DNA from: Pyrenophora tritici-repentis
Lineage: Eukaryota; Ascomycota; Dothideomycetes; Pleosporales; Pleosporaceae
Direction of reading: 5' to 3'
Assembly: GCF_003171515.1 (NCBI RefSeq)
Contig: NC_089399.1
Location: 3,782,001-3,846,000, forward strand
Length of the DNA: 64,000 nucleotides
How positions within the stretch are numbered: position 1 is the stretch's first letter; each line of letters opens with the position of its first letter. Positions 55,201 through 64,000 of the stretch are shown here, piece after piece. Made by a program: the position numbers and the translations under genes. The notes beneath the pieces were generated by a model. That model ran no database searches, was not told the DNA's origin, and saw nothing but the letters and a program-made list of their open reading frames with translations.

Positions 55201-57919
55201 ATGTGGAAGCCACCAATAAACTTCATCACGCTGCATTGTAAGTTTGGAGTTCCTGGATGCAGATGCAAAATACGATAGGCCGGCTACATCCGCCGGTTGG
55301 TTTCGTTGACGGGTGCAGTGGACTAATCAGAATGGTGGATTAGATGCGTATATTCTCAGTTTCGGTGTTCTGGCCATGGCTATCATGTACCCGTATGGCA
55401 ATCTTTCGGCTATAGATACGTACTATTTTGGCGTCAGCTGCTCGACTGAGTCTGGGTTGAATCCGTGAGTTGATTTGCGCTTGGGACAGGTTGTTGGAGC
55501 GTGTTGGACTGACTGTTGGTCACAGTCCGCAACAAACAAATCAAATATGCCTCTTATAAAGACCCACTTACCTATCTAGGTAGGGGTTAAACCTCTACGG
55601 GTAATTACTAGGCCTAAATAGGTAATCAATCAAATCAAATATGGCCTCTCTGGACCCACTTAATTGATTGTTGCGGAGTCTGCTGTTGGTGCTGCGCAGT
55701 GTTGATTTGAAGGCGCTTAAGACGTATCAACAGATCTTCCTGTATATCGTGCCTATCATCACGAATTTGGGTTTCATCAACATCCTGGTCGTGGTTGTAA
55801 GGTTACGATGGTTCAGCCAGAAGCTCAAGGGTATCAGTAAGTTGCAGCCTCGGGGAGACGGCTTCATGCAGGACTAATCGTATACAGCGGCAGCACACCG
55901 GAGACCAGTGAGCCGTAACGAGACTAGCGAGCAGCAGGGTCAGATTGCAGCTAATATTTCCGAGACGCGCGATATTGAGGGCGGCCTTACTGGCGAAACG
56001 GTTTCTGAGAAGAGGCCGGTAGTCCAGACTGAGAGCTCCCAAGAAGGAGCAAAAGATGAGTCGAAAGATGAAGCCAACTTACCGCACATCAAGTTCGCTC
56101 CTGATCCTAGGCTTCGTGCCAATGAGAAGGGTGCGCTGTATATTCCTGGGCCGCGGGAACGCGATAATGGTAAACACTCTCAGAGACTTACGATTGTTGA
56201 AGTACTAACATGATGACAGGCGAGCCTATTACCATGACCTCCGATGGTAAGTTCACACGAACAGCTTGTGACATTCATAAGCTAATCCACTTCTGATAGA
56301 TGAAGATGAAGACCAAATCAAGCCCATCGCAGATTCAAGCTACGCCATGCGCCGTACCAAGTCAAACACGCGAAGTATGCGTAGTACGCGAAGCATGAGC
56401 AAAGCCACCTCTGTAGATCGCGTTGTATCCTCCATGTTTGTCCTAGGAAGCACTTCAAGCGCCACTCGCAGCGAGAGCAAGCCCCGAAGAGAGCCCCTTG
56501 ACTTGTCATCCCTGACTCCAGAGGAACTGGGAGGTGTGGAGTACCGCGCGCTACGTGTCCTGCTTAAAATCACCATTGGTACGTCTGAGTTCATGCAAAG
56601 CTCCATCTCAGAAGCTAATCAGACACCTAGGGTACTTTTTCGGCCTGCACATCTTCGGTGTCATTTGTCTACTCCCATGGATCCATCTCGCACCTTCCAA
56701 ATACCAGGACCTCCTCGCTTCACATGGTGTAGACAAGACATGGTGGTACGCGTCTAACCCGCCTTTCCCGCCCCCAAGCTTCATCACTAACAAAAAATGC
56801 AGGGCGTTCTACTCGGCGCAAACCATGGTCAACAATCTCGGCCTCACCCTCACCCCAGACAGCATGATATCCTTCCGTGACACAGTCTGGCCCATGATAG
56901 TAATGTCGTTCCTCGCCTTCGCCGGCAACACATTCTACCCGTGTTTCCTGCGCCTCCTCATCTGGACCATCAACAAGCTCTCCCCCTCCGGGTCCTCGCT
57001 CCAAGAATCCACCCGCTTCCTCCTCGACCACCCCCGACGCTGCTACACACTCCTCTTCCCCAGCACCGCCACGTGGATCCTCGCCACCATTCTCATCATC
57101 CTAAACTTCATCGACACCCTCCTCATCATCGTGCTCGATCTCGATAACTCCGAAGTCAACGTCCTCGCCGTCGGCCACCGCATCCTCGCTGCCATCTTCC
57201 AGTCCGCGTCCAGCAGACACACGGGTACGTCGACGTTTAATCTTGCCAACGTTAACCCCGCTGTGCAGTTTAGTCTGCTGGTTATGATGTACATCTCCGT
57301 GTATCCGATTGCCATTTCCATCCGTATGAGCGAGAGCTACGAGGAGAAGCCCGTGGGACTGTACGCCGCAGAGGAGAGTCTAGATGAGGATAAAGGGAGC
57401 AAGACTTATCTGATTAACCATATGCGGAATCAGCTTAGTTTTGATCTTTGGTATATTTTCCTGGGTGTGTTTTGTATTTGTATTGGGGAGAGTAAGAGGA
57501 TTATGAATAATGCGGATCCGGTAAGTCGGAAAGTTGATATCTGATGAGGGTGTGGTTGCTAATCGGGCAATTAGGCTTTCTCCGTCTTCGCTGTCTTCTT
57601 CGAAGTCGTGTCGGCGTACGGAAATGTTGGACTTTCGCTGGGTTACCCGACGAATGCGACGTCGCTGTCTGGTCACTTTAATGTTTTTGGAAAGGTTGTT
57701 ATTTGCTTTATGATGCTGCGTGGTAGGCACAGGGGTCTGCCTTATGCTCTTGATCGCGCGATCAATCTTCCATCTGATATAGTGGGTGGAGACGACGAGC
57801 AAGAGAAGTACAGGGATAAGGAAGATGAAGATGTGACGTCGGTTGCAGAGGCGAGGCCGGTGGGAGCAGAGCCGAAGTTTGCGAGAGGCAGAAAGATGAT
57901 GAGAGCGCTCACCCAGTAG
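55201..57919 (+). CDS. TrkH-family potassium transporter, nine exons
   Basis: High-affinity K+ uptake protein of the fungal Trk type, plasma membrane. Exons 55201-55237, 55344-55464, 55700-55836, 55888-56169, 56220-56246, 56300-56578, 56631-56745, 56803-57520 and 57575-57919 add to 2061 nt (686 residues) with all phases matching. The N-terminus is MWKPPINFITLHYAYILSFG. Filter 1 is FGVSCSTESGLNPVD, split by intron 2, followed by YIVPIITNLGFINILVVVV. The large cytosolic loop (residues about 100-255) is acidic, then Arg/Ser-rich. Next come YFFGLHIFGVICLLPW, NNLGLTLTPDSMISF (filter 2), SARHTG-like SSRHTGTSTFNLANVNPAVQ (filter 3) and SAYGNVGLSLGYPTNATSLS (filter 4). The start is the only Met in frame before the first helix; a longer N-terminus is possible. 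Exon 5 is only 27 nt. The loop is shorter than in yeast Trk1. Confidence 0.92.
55537..55570. repeat. Direct repeat copy A inside TrkH intron 2
   Basis: About 34 bases (CAAATCAAATATG, CCTCT, then GACCCACTTA) that recur with small changes at 55631-55662 in the same 235 bp intron. Inverted CCTA/TAGG sequence lies between the copies. Confidence 0.7.
55631..55662. repeat. Direct repeat copy B inside TrkH intron 2
   Basis: Second copy: CAAATCAAATATG, GCCTCTCTG, then GACCCACTTA. It is 94 bases downstream of copy A. The other introns of this gene are 50-106 bp, so the repeat accounts for the unusual length of this one. Confidence 0.7.
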
Positions 57920-58231
57920 ATTCTCGCTGGGGGTTAGTGTTTATATATGAAGTTCCAAGGTTTTGTACATATAGATTCGAAGAAGAGTCACTTTTAGAGA
58001 TATTGGAAGGATGTGAATATGAGATTTTAAGATGTTTTTGTGTTTTTTAGCTAGTGCATAAATGATCCAAAACGATGCAGAAAGCGATGCAGTGCAAGCC
58101 GAATATACCTGCCAAGCAAAGTCAAACAAGCAAAGCGAGCAAAAGGGAGACGAACACGACATCTAATGAAATGGTCAGCAGAGCAACAACGCAACCAGAA
58201 GGAAGACAACAACTACCAAGCTCGACTGAGC
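57920..58231. other. Intergenic, 0.3 kb (convergent 3' ends)
   Basis: Between the stop codons of the TrkH gene (+) and the Gly/Ser/Tyr-rich gene (-). AT-rich, terminator-like sequence; nothing else seen. Confidence 0.6.
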
Positions 58232-58924
58232 CTAGTAGTTCTGCCAGTCGCCGTACCCACCAAAACGAAAGTTGGCGCCCATGGGCGGACGCGGCTCATA
58301 TCCACCGTGTGAAGATGAGCGCTCAGTAGGGCGACGGACGGCGTTGCGACGGGACAAGCCTGGACCCTCTGGGAATCCATTGCTCATCCCATCGTAGCCG
58401 CGGTTGACTGCAAAGGCACCGTCGTATCCATGATCGATCTGGTAAGAGCGACCAGATGATCCAGATGATATTGACTGACGTCCGTACGAACTAGAAGAGC
58501 TAGAACCGTATGAATGAGATGACAACCTACCAGAAGTAGACGGACGCGCCTGGCGGCCGGCGTACTCAGATGGACGCTCAAAACGAGAGGAACCCAAAGG
58601 CGAAACAGGACGCTCCTGCCAGACGATGGGACCGCGACGGGGTCGGGTGCTCTCACGCATAGGCGATAGATCGCGCGCATTCAGCCCATGGCCGTATACG
58701 CTACGATCGCTAGCAGAAGTGTTCGAGCGACCCGGAGGACGAGAAAGAGAATCGTAACCGTATGACTGTGAGCCTGAGCAGCCATAGTCGGGAGCGGCGT
58801 AACCAGACTGGTACGTAGGAGCGTAATCAGAGCCGCTGCGAGTCGCATTCATGAAGTTGGCGCCTGCGCCTGACCCCTGAGTGCGAGAGGAAGAACGTCC
58901 ACGAGAAACGTAGTCGAAGAACAT
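58232..58924 (-). CDS. Gly/Ser/Tyr/Arg-rich disordered protein, 230 aa
   Basis: Family not recognised. The single exon starts MFFDYVSRGRSSSRTQGSG. It is almost entirely low complexity: Ser-Tyr-Gly motifs (SQSYGYDSLS, SSHSYGSSSSSSYGRQ), Arg-rich spacers and repeated GYDG units (DHGYDGAFAVNRGYDGMSNG). It ends MGANFRFGGYGDWQNY. This is the composition of proteins that form RNA-associated condensates, and the Tyr/Arg mixture would favour phase separation, but no RNA-binding domain is visible. No signal peptide. A real gene is likely because the frame is long, compositionally consistent and followed by a clean promoter; function is unknown. Confidence 0.65.
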   Translation of the reverse strand: MFFDYVSRGRSSSRTQGSGAGANFMNATRSGSDYAPTYQSGYAAPDYGCSGSQSYGYDSLSRPPGRSNTSASDRSVYGHGLNARDLSPMRESTRPRRGPIVWQERPVSPLGSSRFERPSEYAGRQARPSTSGRLSSHSYGSSSSSSYGRQSISSGSSGRSYQIDHGYDGAFAVNRGYDGMSNGFPEGPGLSRRNAVRRPTERSSSHGGYEPRPPMGANFRFGGYGDWQNY

Positions 58925-59705
58925 GCTGTCTGTGTGTGAAAAGGTAGTGTAGTGGATGAGTGTGAAGCGAATGCTGGTCTGCTACTACCGGATAATATGG
59001 AAGATTTTTATATTCGCAATTCTGGCGATGGTAGTATATAAACAGTGCGCATGAGACAGTAGCGTTGATGAACGAAGTGATATACGGTATGCCTTATGAG
59101 TGAACAACATCTGCTGCAGCGGATGGCGATGGAACATTGTGTGAGTATATAGATATTTGCATAGTGAACGGAATTATACAGTGAATCTTGCTATTGAGAA
59201 ACGTCACTGAAGTTTCAATCTTATAGTCTTGAGTGAAAGCTGTCTCATGTGCGATGTCAGGGTGCCGGCATCTGGTGTGAATCGATTCTGGGGGTGTGAG
59301 ACATGACTTGGAGTTGGTAAGTAGTGACGGAGCTTGTTGAAGGGTTCTAGTATGTTCTTTAAAATGTGATGAAGAGATAGGAGCGTTGTCATGTTGGAGA
59401 CAACTTTAAAGCTGGTCCGTTTGTTCCAAAATGGATTAGCGCGGCCCCACCTTCCCCTTCGTACTTCTGAAGCCAGCCACCGCTCAACTCTCCTCTTCCA
59501 TGACAAGGCCAAATCATCAGCTTGACACCTGATGCTGCTCCCGTTTGTTTTTACTGACCGCACTGTCTTCCAGTACTTGTAACGCCACGTACGAGAGATT
59601 TCCAGCCCCAAAATGGGCCAGCGCAGCACGTCTAACAGTGACGACACGCGACAATTTCATCAGACGAACACCATAGTACTTTTGTGATTATTCCTTCAAA
59701 ACCAC
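58925..59705. other. Intergenic, 0.8 kb
   Basis: Promoter of the Gly/Ser/Tyr-rich gene and 3' flank of the next minus-strand locus. A minus-strand frame at 59204-59647 shows no domain and is probably chance. Confidence 0.5.
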
Positions 59706-61019
59706 CTAACCACATGGAACATGTGCATCATTTTTCGCCTTTTTATTGTCAAGCTCGAACTGCAGCCTGGCCCTATCAAGTGCCAGTTTCGCAAGCCGTT
59801 CTCTATGCTCGTACAATCTGATGGTAAGATCATACAACACAACACTCTGTTCAAGTGTGAATTGTTGGAAATCTGGGAAATTTGGTAGAGAAGTCACAGG
59901 GTGCCCCGAGGATACAGGATGCTCGGGACCCTGCTGTTTTTTTGGGGTTATTTGCCTCGGGAGCCGCTGTCGCAGCCCATCTTCTTCAGCCGAATTCGTA
60001 CGATTTTTCTTATTTCCTTCGTGGCAACCCCCTTCGTGTGGCGACGAAGAGCTTTTTATTTTTCCTTTCGCAGCGTTGGATTTTGAGCCCTCATCGCTGC
60101 GACCAGCCGAGCGACGCGCGATCTTTGCCATAGAAGCGGCGCCATGGTCGTTTTGTTGTTTTGTAGAAGTTCCTTCCGGTGGCGGTGACATCATACGCTC
60201 TCATCGAGGTGAAGATTCCAACAAGTCATCCTGATATCGTTTTTCATCTGGTATAGTACGCTTCAATAAGTCGGAGCAAATTGACAGATCGATAGGACTA
60301 CCCAAGCGGCCTGCAAAATCCTCCCGAGAATCAACATCTCTTTTATTCATGTCAGAGATGTGCGGATTATGTTGCTCAGATGGTATAGCTATAGGACAAT
60401 TATCGCAGCTCCCGCATACTACCTGATGTTCGCGATTCTGCTTGACTTTGAGGTCAATCGCCGCCATAATATCAGCCTTCAAGGCGATGGGTCGCTGTCT
60501 ACGAGACAATACATCATCAGATTTCTTTTCTCGCTCTTTCCTACTTGTCCTTCTCCGCTTGTAGCTTTGTTTGGTCTCATATTTCGAAGATTCGTCGATG
60601 AAGGGCCTTGTTTGTCCAAATGATGGCCGTTCAATTAGCAGCTTAGAGACAGCTCTGAGAGGAGTTACTAGGACTTGATCTGCTTTGATCTTCGCTCGGT
60701 ATCTTTTCATGTCCCTCTCGAAGCAGCGCTTTAGTGTCTCTGTGTCAAGATCGTGTGGGTCTACCACAGAACCAGGTGCTACTGGGTTTCGCGCCCTTTC
60801 CTTCCCTTTCTTCGAAGTCGTCGGTGGCAAACCTGACATGACCTGCGAGAAGTGTAGAAGATTCAAAGGTGGTGAGTCCTTTGGGTCATGTGCCTCTGCC
60901 CTTTTCTCGATGTGTTGGTCTGTGCATATCCGCTTCGTCAGCGGTTCACCCGGTATCTCCCTGCCTCCAAATGGTCGTTTGATGATTTTTGGCGTGCCCG
61001 GGTGCTGATATGCTGACAT
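59706..61019 (-). CDS. Hypothetical basic protein; frame interrupted by one in-frame TGA
   Basis: Family not recognised. Two long frames share one reading frame and are split by a single TGA at 60201-60203. The first part (272 residues from 61019, MSAYQHPGTPKIIKRPFGG) is basic with SYKRRRTSRKEREKKSDD, a Cys cluster VVCGSCDNCPIAIP, and GSPIDLSICSDLL, which resembles a SUMO-interaction motif. The second part ends with a helical region FPDFQQFTLEQSVVLYDLTI then RLYEHRERLAKLALDRARLQ, a likely coiled coil. Two genes 6 bp apart would be unusual in a fungus, so I list one locus. Possible explanations are a 60 bp intron (donor GTACTA, acceptor GATGAG just past the TGA, phase preserved), a nonsense mutation, or two genes. 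Probably nuclear. Confidence 0.5.
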
Positions 61020-61294
61020 AATGAACCGAAGGTCAAACCTGCATTAGATGTTCTGAAGTTTCACTCAAACTGGTCGAGTGGCGATTTTAATTGCGCTAAT
61101 TATTTAAGCTTGGGCCTTTGTTCCCTCGCGCTCTTTGTAACCACGCTTCCCCTTACACCAACCTGATACACTCTGATTGACCGACGCCACGAAAGCCATA
61201 AAGAACCTCCGCATCCAGCCTCCCATACATACGTTTAGCTCGACGGCAGCGTCGCACCTCCGCTGCTCGGGTAATCCCTAGTTGGCCCTACGCA

Positions 61295-62644
61295 ATGGGT
61301 TCCTACGCGATGGAGTTTGATAAGCAAATGTTCGACCTCTACACTGGAATAATAGAGAATGCTTGGGGCCTTCCCCTTCTGGAAGCCCTCGGCTCGGATC
61401 TTCTACCTAATGGAGAGCGCAACATTGAAAAATGGAATCCGGAATTTCTTGTAGCACTGGATAATTTGTCTTGTTATACCACAGGCGACCCCAAACTTGC
61501 ACTTCAAGAGATTAAGGCTGCTATATTAGTGCGCACACGTGGCCATCCGGATACCACTGCTGCTATGACAATCGACGATGTAAAGATGGCTACAGACATG
61601 GTCAAAGAGAAGCGACTAGTGGAAGAGCACGATGAAAAGTCACGTCTGACGACCCGTGAAAGTGAGAGGAAACTGGATGAATGGGAAGCAGCAAGGAGTG
61701 GGGCAGTATTGGGACACATGCCCGGCTCGGACGATGATGGTTTTTGGGTTGATATCGAAGCTGAAGAAAAAGCCTATCGAGAATTTGTACAAGAACGGGG
61801 GCTTGGACAGGCTGACCGGGCGGAAGGGTCGGAATCTCGCGGGGTCTCTCTTCCTCCTCGAACACCATACACTGCAGGTCGAGCACCAGCTATTCGGAAA
61901 CTTGACAAAGGCAAAGGCAGAGCAAATGCTCTTACATCAGCTGCCGATTCGATTACATCACTAGATAACTGCAAACCGGACAAAGGAAAAGGCAGAGCGA
62001 ATTGCCTTGCAGCGATTGCCGATTTCGATACAGCTCTACAGAAAACGATGCCTCCTCGAGCTAAGCGCAGCTACTCAACAGAGATTGCAACGGGTGGGAA
62101 TCCAAACACCATAAAACGCGCTCGGAAAGGACAGCAGACAGTATCTGTCACGATTCAAAAGTATACGAAGGCCCCATCGGTGACAGGCGAATGCGAAACT
62201 GTTCCGCCATCGCTACCACCACCACAGACATCACAGACATCCTCACAACCAGCCGGATCAAAGCCACCAGAGCCAGAGCCAACGAAGAAACAAACCGGCA
62301 AACAGCACCATCCCGACACCCACTCAACATCCCATACACCAGCCGCTCCCACCGCCCCCTCCATTTTCCTCTTGAACCAGCCCATCTCCGCCCTCCCAGC
62401 CCTTGCCCCAATCTCGCGCACAGCACTACCAGCCAACGCATCAGTGCAAGATCGCATCACGGCTTACAAGCTTGAATTCGAGGCTGTGGAGCATAGGGGA
62501 CATGCTCATTTGGAGATGGCTAAGGCGTACATTGAGAATAGCAAGGGGAGGGTGTGTGCGGCGAGGAAGGCTGAGATTAGGAGGGAGATGTTTGTTTTGG
62601 AGGTGGGTAATCGGAAGGGTGATTTGGGGAAGGGGAATGAGTGA
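61295..62644 (+). CDS. Hypothetical disordered protein with duplicated DKGKGRAN unit, 449 aa
   Basis: Family not recognised. Starts MGSYAMEFDKQMFDLYTGII, and the first 110 residues look folded (LPLLEALGSDLLPNGERNIE, WNPEFLVALDNLSCYTTGDP, then LALQEIKAAILVRTRGHP). A charged helix rich in Glu/Arg follows. Residues about 205-250 contain two copies of DKGKGRAN followed by a similar xLxxxAD segment, 25 residues apart. A Pro/Thr/Ser-rich spacer leads to a C-terminal helical part (SVQDRITAYKLEFEAVEHRG, then HAHLEMAKAYIENSKGRV). No signal peptide or membrane segment. The start is 276 bp from the divergent neighbour, so they may share a promoter. Function unknown. Confidence 0.65.
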   Translation: MGSYAMEFDKQMFDLYTGIIENAWGLPLLEALGSDLLPNGERNIEKWNPEFLVALDNLSCYTTGDPKLALQEIKAAILVRTRGHPDTTAAMTIDDVKMATDMVKEKRLVEEHDEKSRLTTRESERKLDEWEAARSGAVLGHMPGSDDDGFWVDIEAEEKAYREFVQERGLGQADRAEGSESRGVSLPPRTPYTAGRAPAIRKLDKGKGRANALTSAADSITSLDNCKPDKGKGRANCLAAIADFDTALQKTMPPRAKRSYSTEIATGGNPNTIKRARKGQQTVSVTIQKYTKAPSVTGECETVPPSLPPPQTSQTSSQPAGSKPPEPEPTKKQTGKQHHPDTHSTSHTPAAPTAPSIFLLNQPISALPALAPISRTALPANASVQDRITAYKLEFEAVEHRGHAHLEMAKAYIENSKGRVCAARKAEIRREMFVLEVGNRKGDLGKGNE

Positions 62645-62953
62645 GTGGGGTATCAGGACCTGATAGAGGAATTGAGTAGATAGGATATGGTGATGGTAGT
62701 GTTGGTGGTGGGAGGGAATTGTCACGTGATTGACTTGAACATGGACCACACAAGGTCATATATATGGCTTCTCTGCAGGGTATCTTAGTCAGCAAACCTT
62801 ACAAATACATCTGGTTTGCCTTATGAGTCGAAAGTATGAATGAATTGATGATGAATATTGTATAACATATCAAGTGCCCTTGTGTGTCTTGGCACACATC
62901 TGTACAGTTGAAGCAGCTTGAAATCACGCCGCTGACATATACATCCTGCTCCC
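62645..62953. other. Intergenic, 0.3 kb (convergent 3' ends)
   Basis: Between the stop codons of two convergent hypothetical genes. No feature seen. Confidence 0.6.
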
Positions 62954-64000
62954 CTATCTTCCCTTTCTCGTCCTCAGAACACGTCCCTGCATCACCACAT
63001 CCCCATCTGCGTCTACATCAACATCATCTTCAACCTCTTCAACCTGCCCATCAACATCAATCTCCCCATCCGCCTCTTCATCCACCTCAGCTTCAATCTC
63101 CCCCCTCCCCACAACCTCATCGCCCCTGCCCTCCCTCTCCCTCATCCTCAACACCCTAATCCTCCAAACCCTCTTCTCCATCCTCAGCCTCAACTCCTCC
63201 ATCATCATCCTCTCCGTCACCGTCGCCCCCTCGGGTATCTCTGGCAAACCCGCCAAATCCAAACACTCATGCGGCACATCTACACGATTGACGCCCTCCT
63301 CCATTATCGCCGAAGTAGCCGCTTCAAGCGGCGTAGGCACCGGATCCCTCTGCCAATGTGGCACCCTCACCCGCTGAACCTGCAACCTGCTCAGCCTCTT
63401 GGCGCGCTTCTTCTTGCGCGTCGCCAGCGCTGTACTAGCCGCGTCGAGATCAGACAGGAAACCCGTGTCATCTGGTAACCTGGGGTCCGGGTCGCAATGA
63501 ACGAGTTCCGGTTGTGGGATTTTCATTGTTACTATCTCTGGAATCATGATGCTGTTTTCCTTTTCTTCAACTGCATTACCGCGGGTGCGTTTTCTGCCGC
63601 GCAGAGCGGGTCGTGAGACGAGGGGTTTGCGGGCTACGGAGGCAGAGGGGTTGAGGTCTACTTTTACGGGGCGCACGTGGGTTAGGTATTGGTATTTTCC
63701 TCCTGCGAGGGGTTGAGAAGAGGGGACCTCTTCGTCTTCTTCTTCGTCGTCGCCATCGTCGCCGGTTTCCATGGCGGGGGTTTTGGGTGTTTTGGGGACG
63801 GGGCCGCCGCGTCTGGTGCGGGTTGGGAGTTTATTGGTGATCGTGGTGGTGGTTGTTTCTTTTGGCTGGATCACGGGTTCTGCTGGTTCGGCGGCGGCCT
63901 CTTCTGTGTAACGGGATAGGACCATTTTGAGGTCTGGGGCTTTCACCCATCGCACGCTGCTGGCTATGGAGCCGTTTCTCTCTTGTCGTGTTTTAATTGC
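62954..64000 (-). CDS. Hypothetical acidic/basic protein, 5' end outside the window
   Basis: Partial gene: the frame is open through the right edge (reading AIKTRQERNGSIASSVRWVK before the first in-window Met), so its start lies beyond 64000. Visible are about 348 residues. They include TRTRRGGPVPKTPKTPA, an acidic run DDGDDEEEDEE, the block GKYQYLTHVRPVKVDLNPS, a basic region RGRKRTRGN with AT-hook-like flavour, LPDDTGFLSDLDAAS, KKKRAKRLSRLQVQRVRVPH, and a helical Met/Arg-rich segment TERMMMEELRLRMEKRVWRI. The end is very acidic and closes with VLRTRKGR. This suggests a nuclear protein. I do not recognise the family. Confidence 0.65.
   Translation of the reverse strand, partial: AIKTRQERNGSIASSVRWVKAPDLKMVLSRYTEEAAAEPAEPVIQPKETTTTTITNKLPTRTRRGGPVPKTPKTPAMETGDDGDDEEEDEEVPSSQPLAGGKYQYLTHVRPVKVDLNPSASVARKPLVSRPALRGRKRTRGNAVEEKENSIMIPEIVTMKIPQPELVHCDPDPRLPDDTGFLSDLDAASTALATRKKKRAKRLSRLQVQRVRVPHWQRDPVPTPLEAATSAIMEEGVNRVDVPHECLDLAGLPEIPEGATVTERMMMEELRLRMEKRVWRIRVLRMREREGRGDEVVGRGEIEAEVDEEADGEIDVDGQVEEVEDDVDVDADGDVVMQGRVLRTRKGR

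Noticed and set aside
59204..59647. 147-codon minus-strand frame
   Set aside because: No domain, no splice partners, sits in a promoter-like gap.
1..64000. tRNA, rRNA, CRISPR arrays, bacterial-type operons or ribosome binding sites
   Set aside because: No cloverleaf A/B-box pairs, rRNA core sequence or regularly spaced repeats were recognised; the DNA is fungal nuclear.

Overview
The window looks like nuclear DNA of a filamentous ascomycete (Pezizomycotina, probably a Dothideomycete such as a Pleosporales member). The evidence is the short introns, mostly 46-120 bp with GT..AG ends and CTAAC/CTGAC-like branch sites, gene spacing of 0.2-2 kb, and fungal-specific families (PTH11-like receptor, MARVEL protein, GMC oxidoreductase, CTR86, RRD1, HBS1, BUD27/URI). 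There is no sign of bacterial, phage, CRISPR or rRNA/tRNA content, and I recognise no transposon coding sequence. Species level is not supported by anything I can see.

Layout. 0-11 kb: a PTH11-like seven-helix membrane protein (-) whose exons are one base out of frame, an NAD(P)-binding epimerase/NmrA-type protein (-), a large low-complexity protein (+) and an ABC-F ATPase (+) rebuilt from three exons. 11-19.4 kb: a conserved zinc-finger protein (+), a secreted type-B carboxylesterase (+), a 2.3 kb gene-poor stretch and a small GPI-anchored Ser/Thr-rich protein (-). 21-34 kb: a probable TCO89-type TORC1 protein (-), an unknown disordered protein (-), the CTR86/ataxin-10 homologue (-), the BUD27/URI prefoldin (-) divergent from TFB3/MAT1 (+), and a MARVEL protein (-). 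35-41 kb: three adjacent oxidative enzymes, a secreted GMC oxidoreductase (+), a cytochrome P450 (+) and a PNPOx-like FMN plus FAD/NAD(P) oxidoreductase (-), the only hint of a metabolic gene group. 42-54 kb: a Pro/Ala-rich protein with a coding-like intron, HBS1/SKI7 (no-go decay/exosome recruitment), the PP2A activator RRD1 with an APWA-repeat tail (-), a divergent SANT-like protein with a tandem Cys/His module, and a tail-anchored disordered protein. 55-58 kb: a nine-exon TrkH potassium transporter. 58-64 kb: four unknown, mostly disordered proteins, the last one cut by the window edge.

How they fit together. Most loci are housekeeping: translation quality control (HBS1, ABC-F), transcription and chaperoning (TFB3, URI), phosphatase and TOR signalling (RRD1, probable TCO89), and ion uptake (TrkH). 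They are interspersed with fast-evolving disordered proteins. I found no convincing undescribed multi-gene system. The observations I would look at first are the stop codon inside HBS1, which suggests a SKI7-like splice isoform, the alternative 3' end of the Pro/Ala-rich gene, and the oxidoreductase trio. All intron positions were derived by hand from splice signals and reading-frame continuity.
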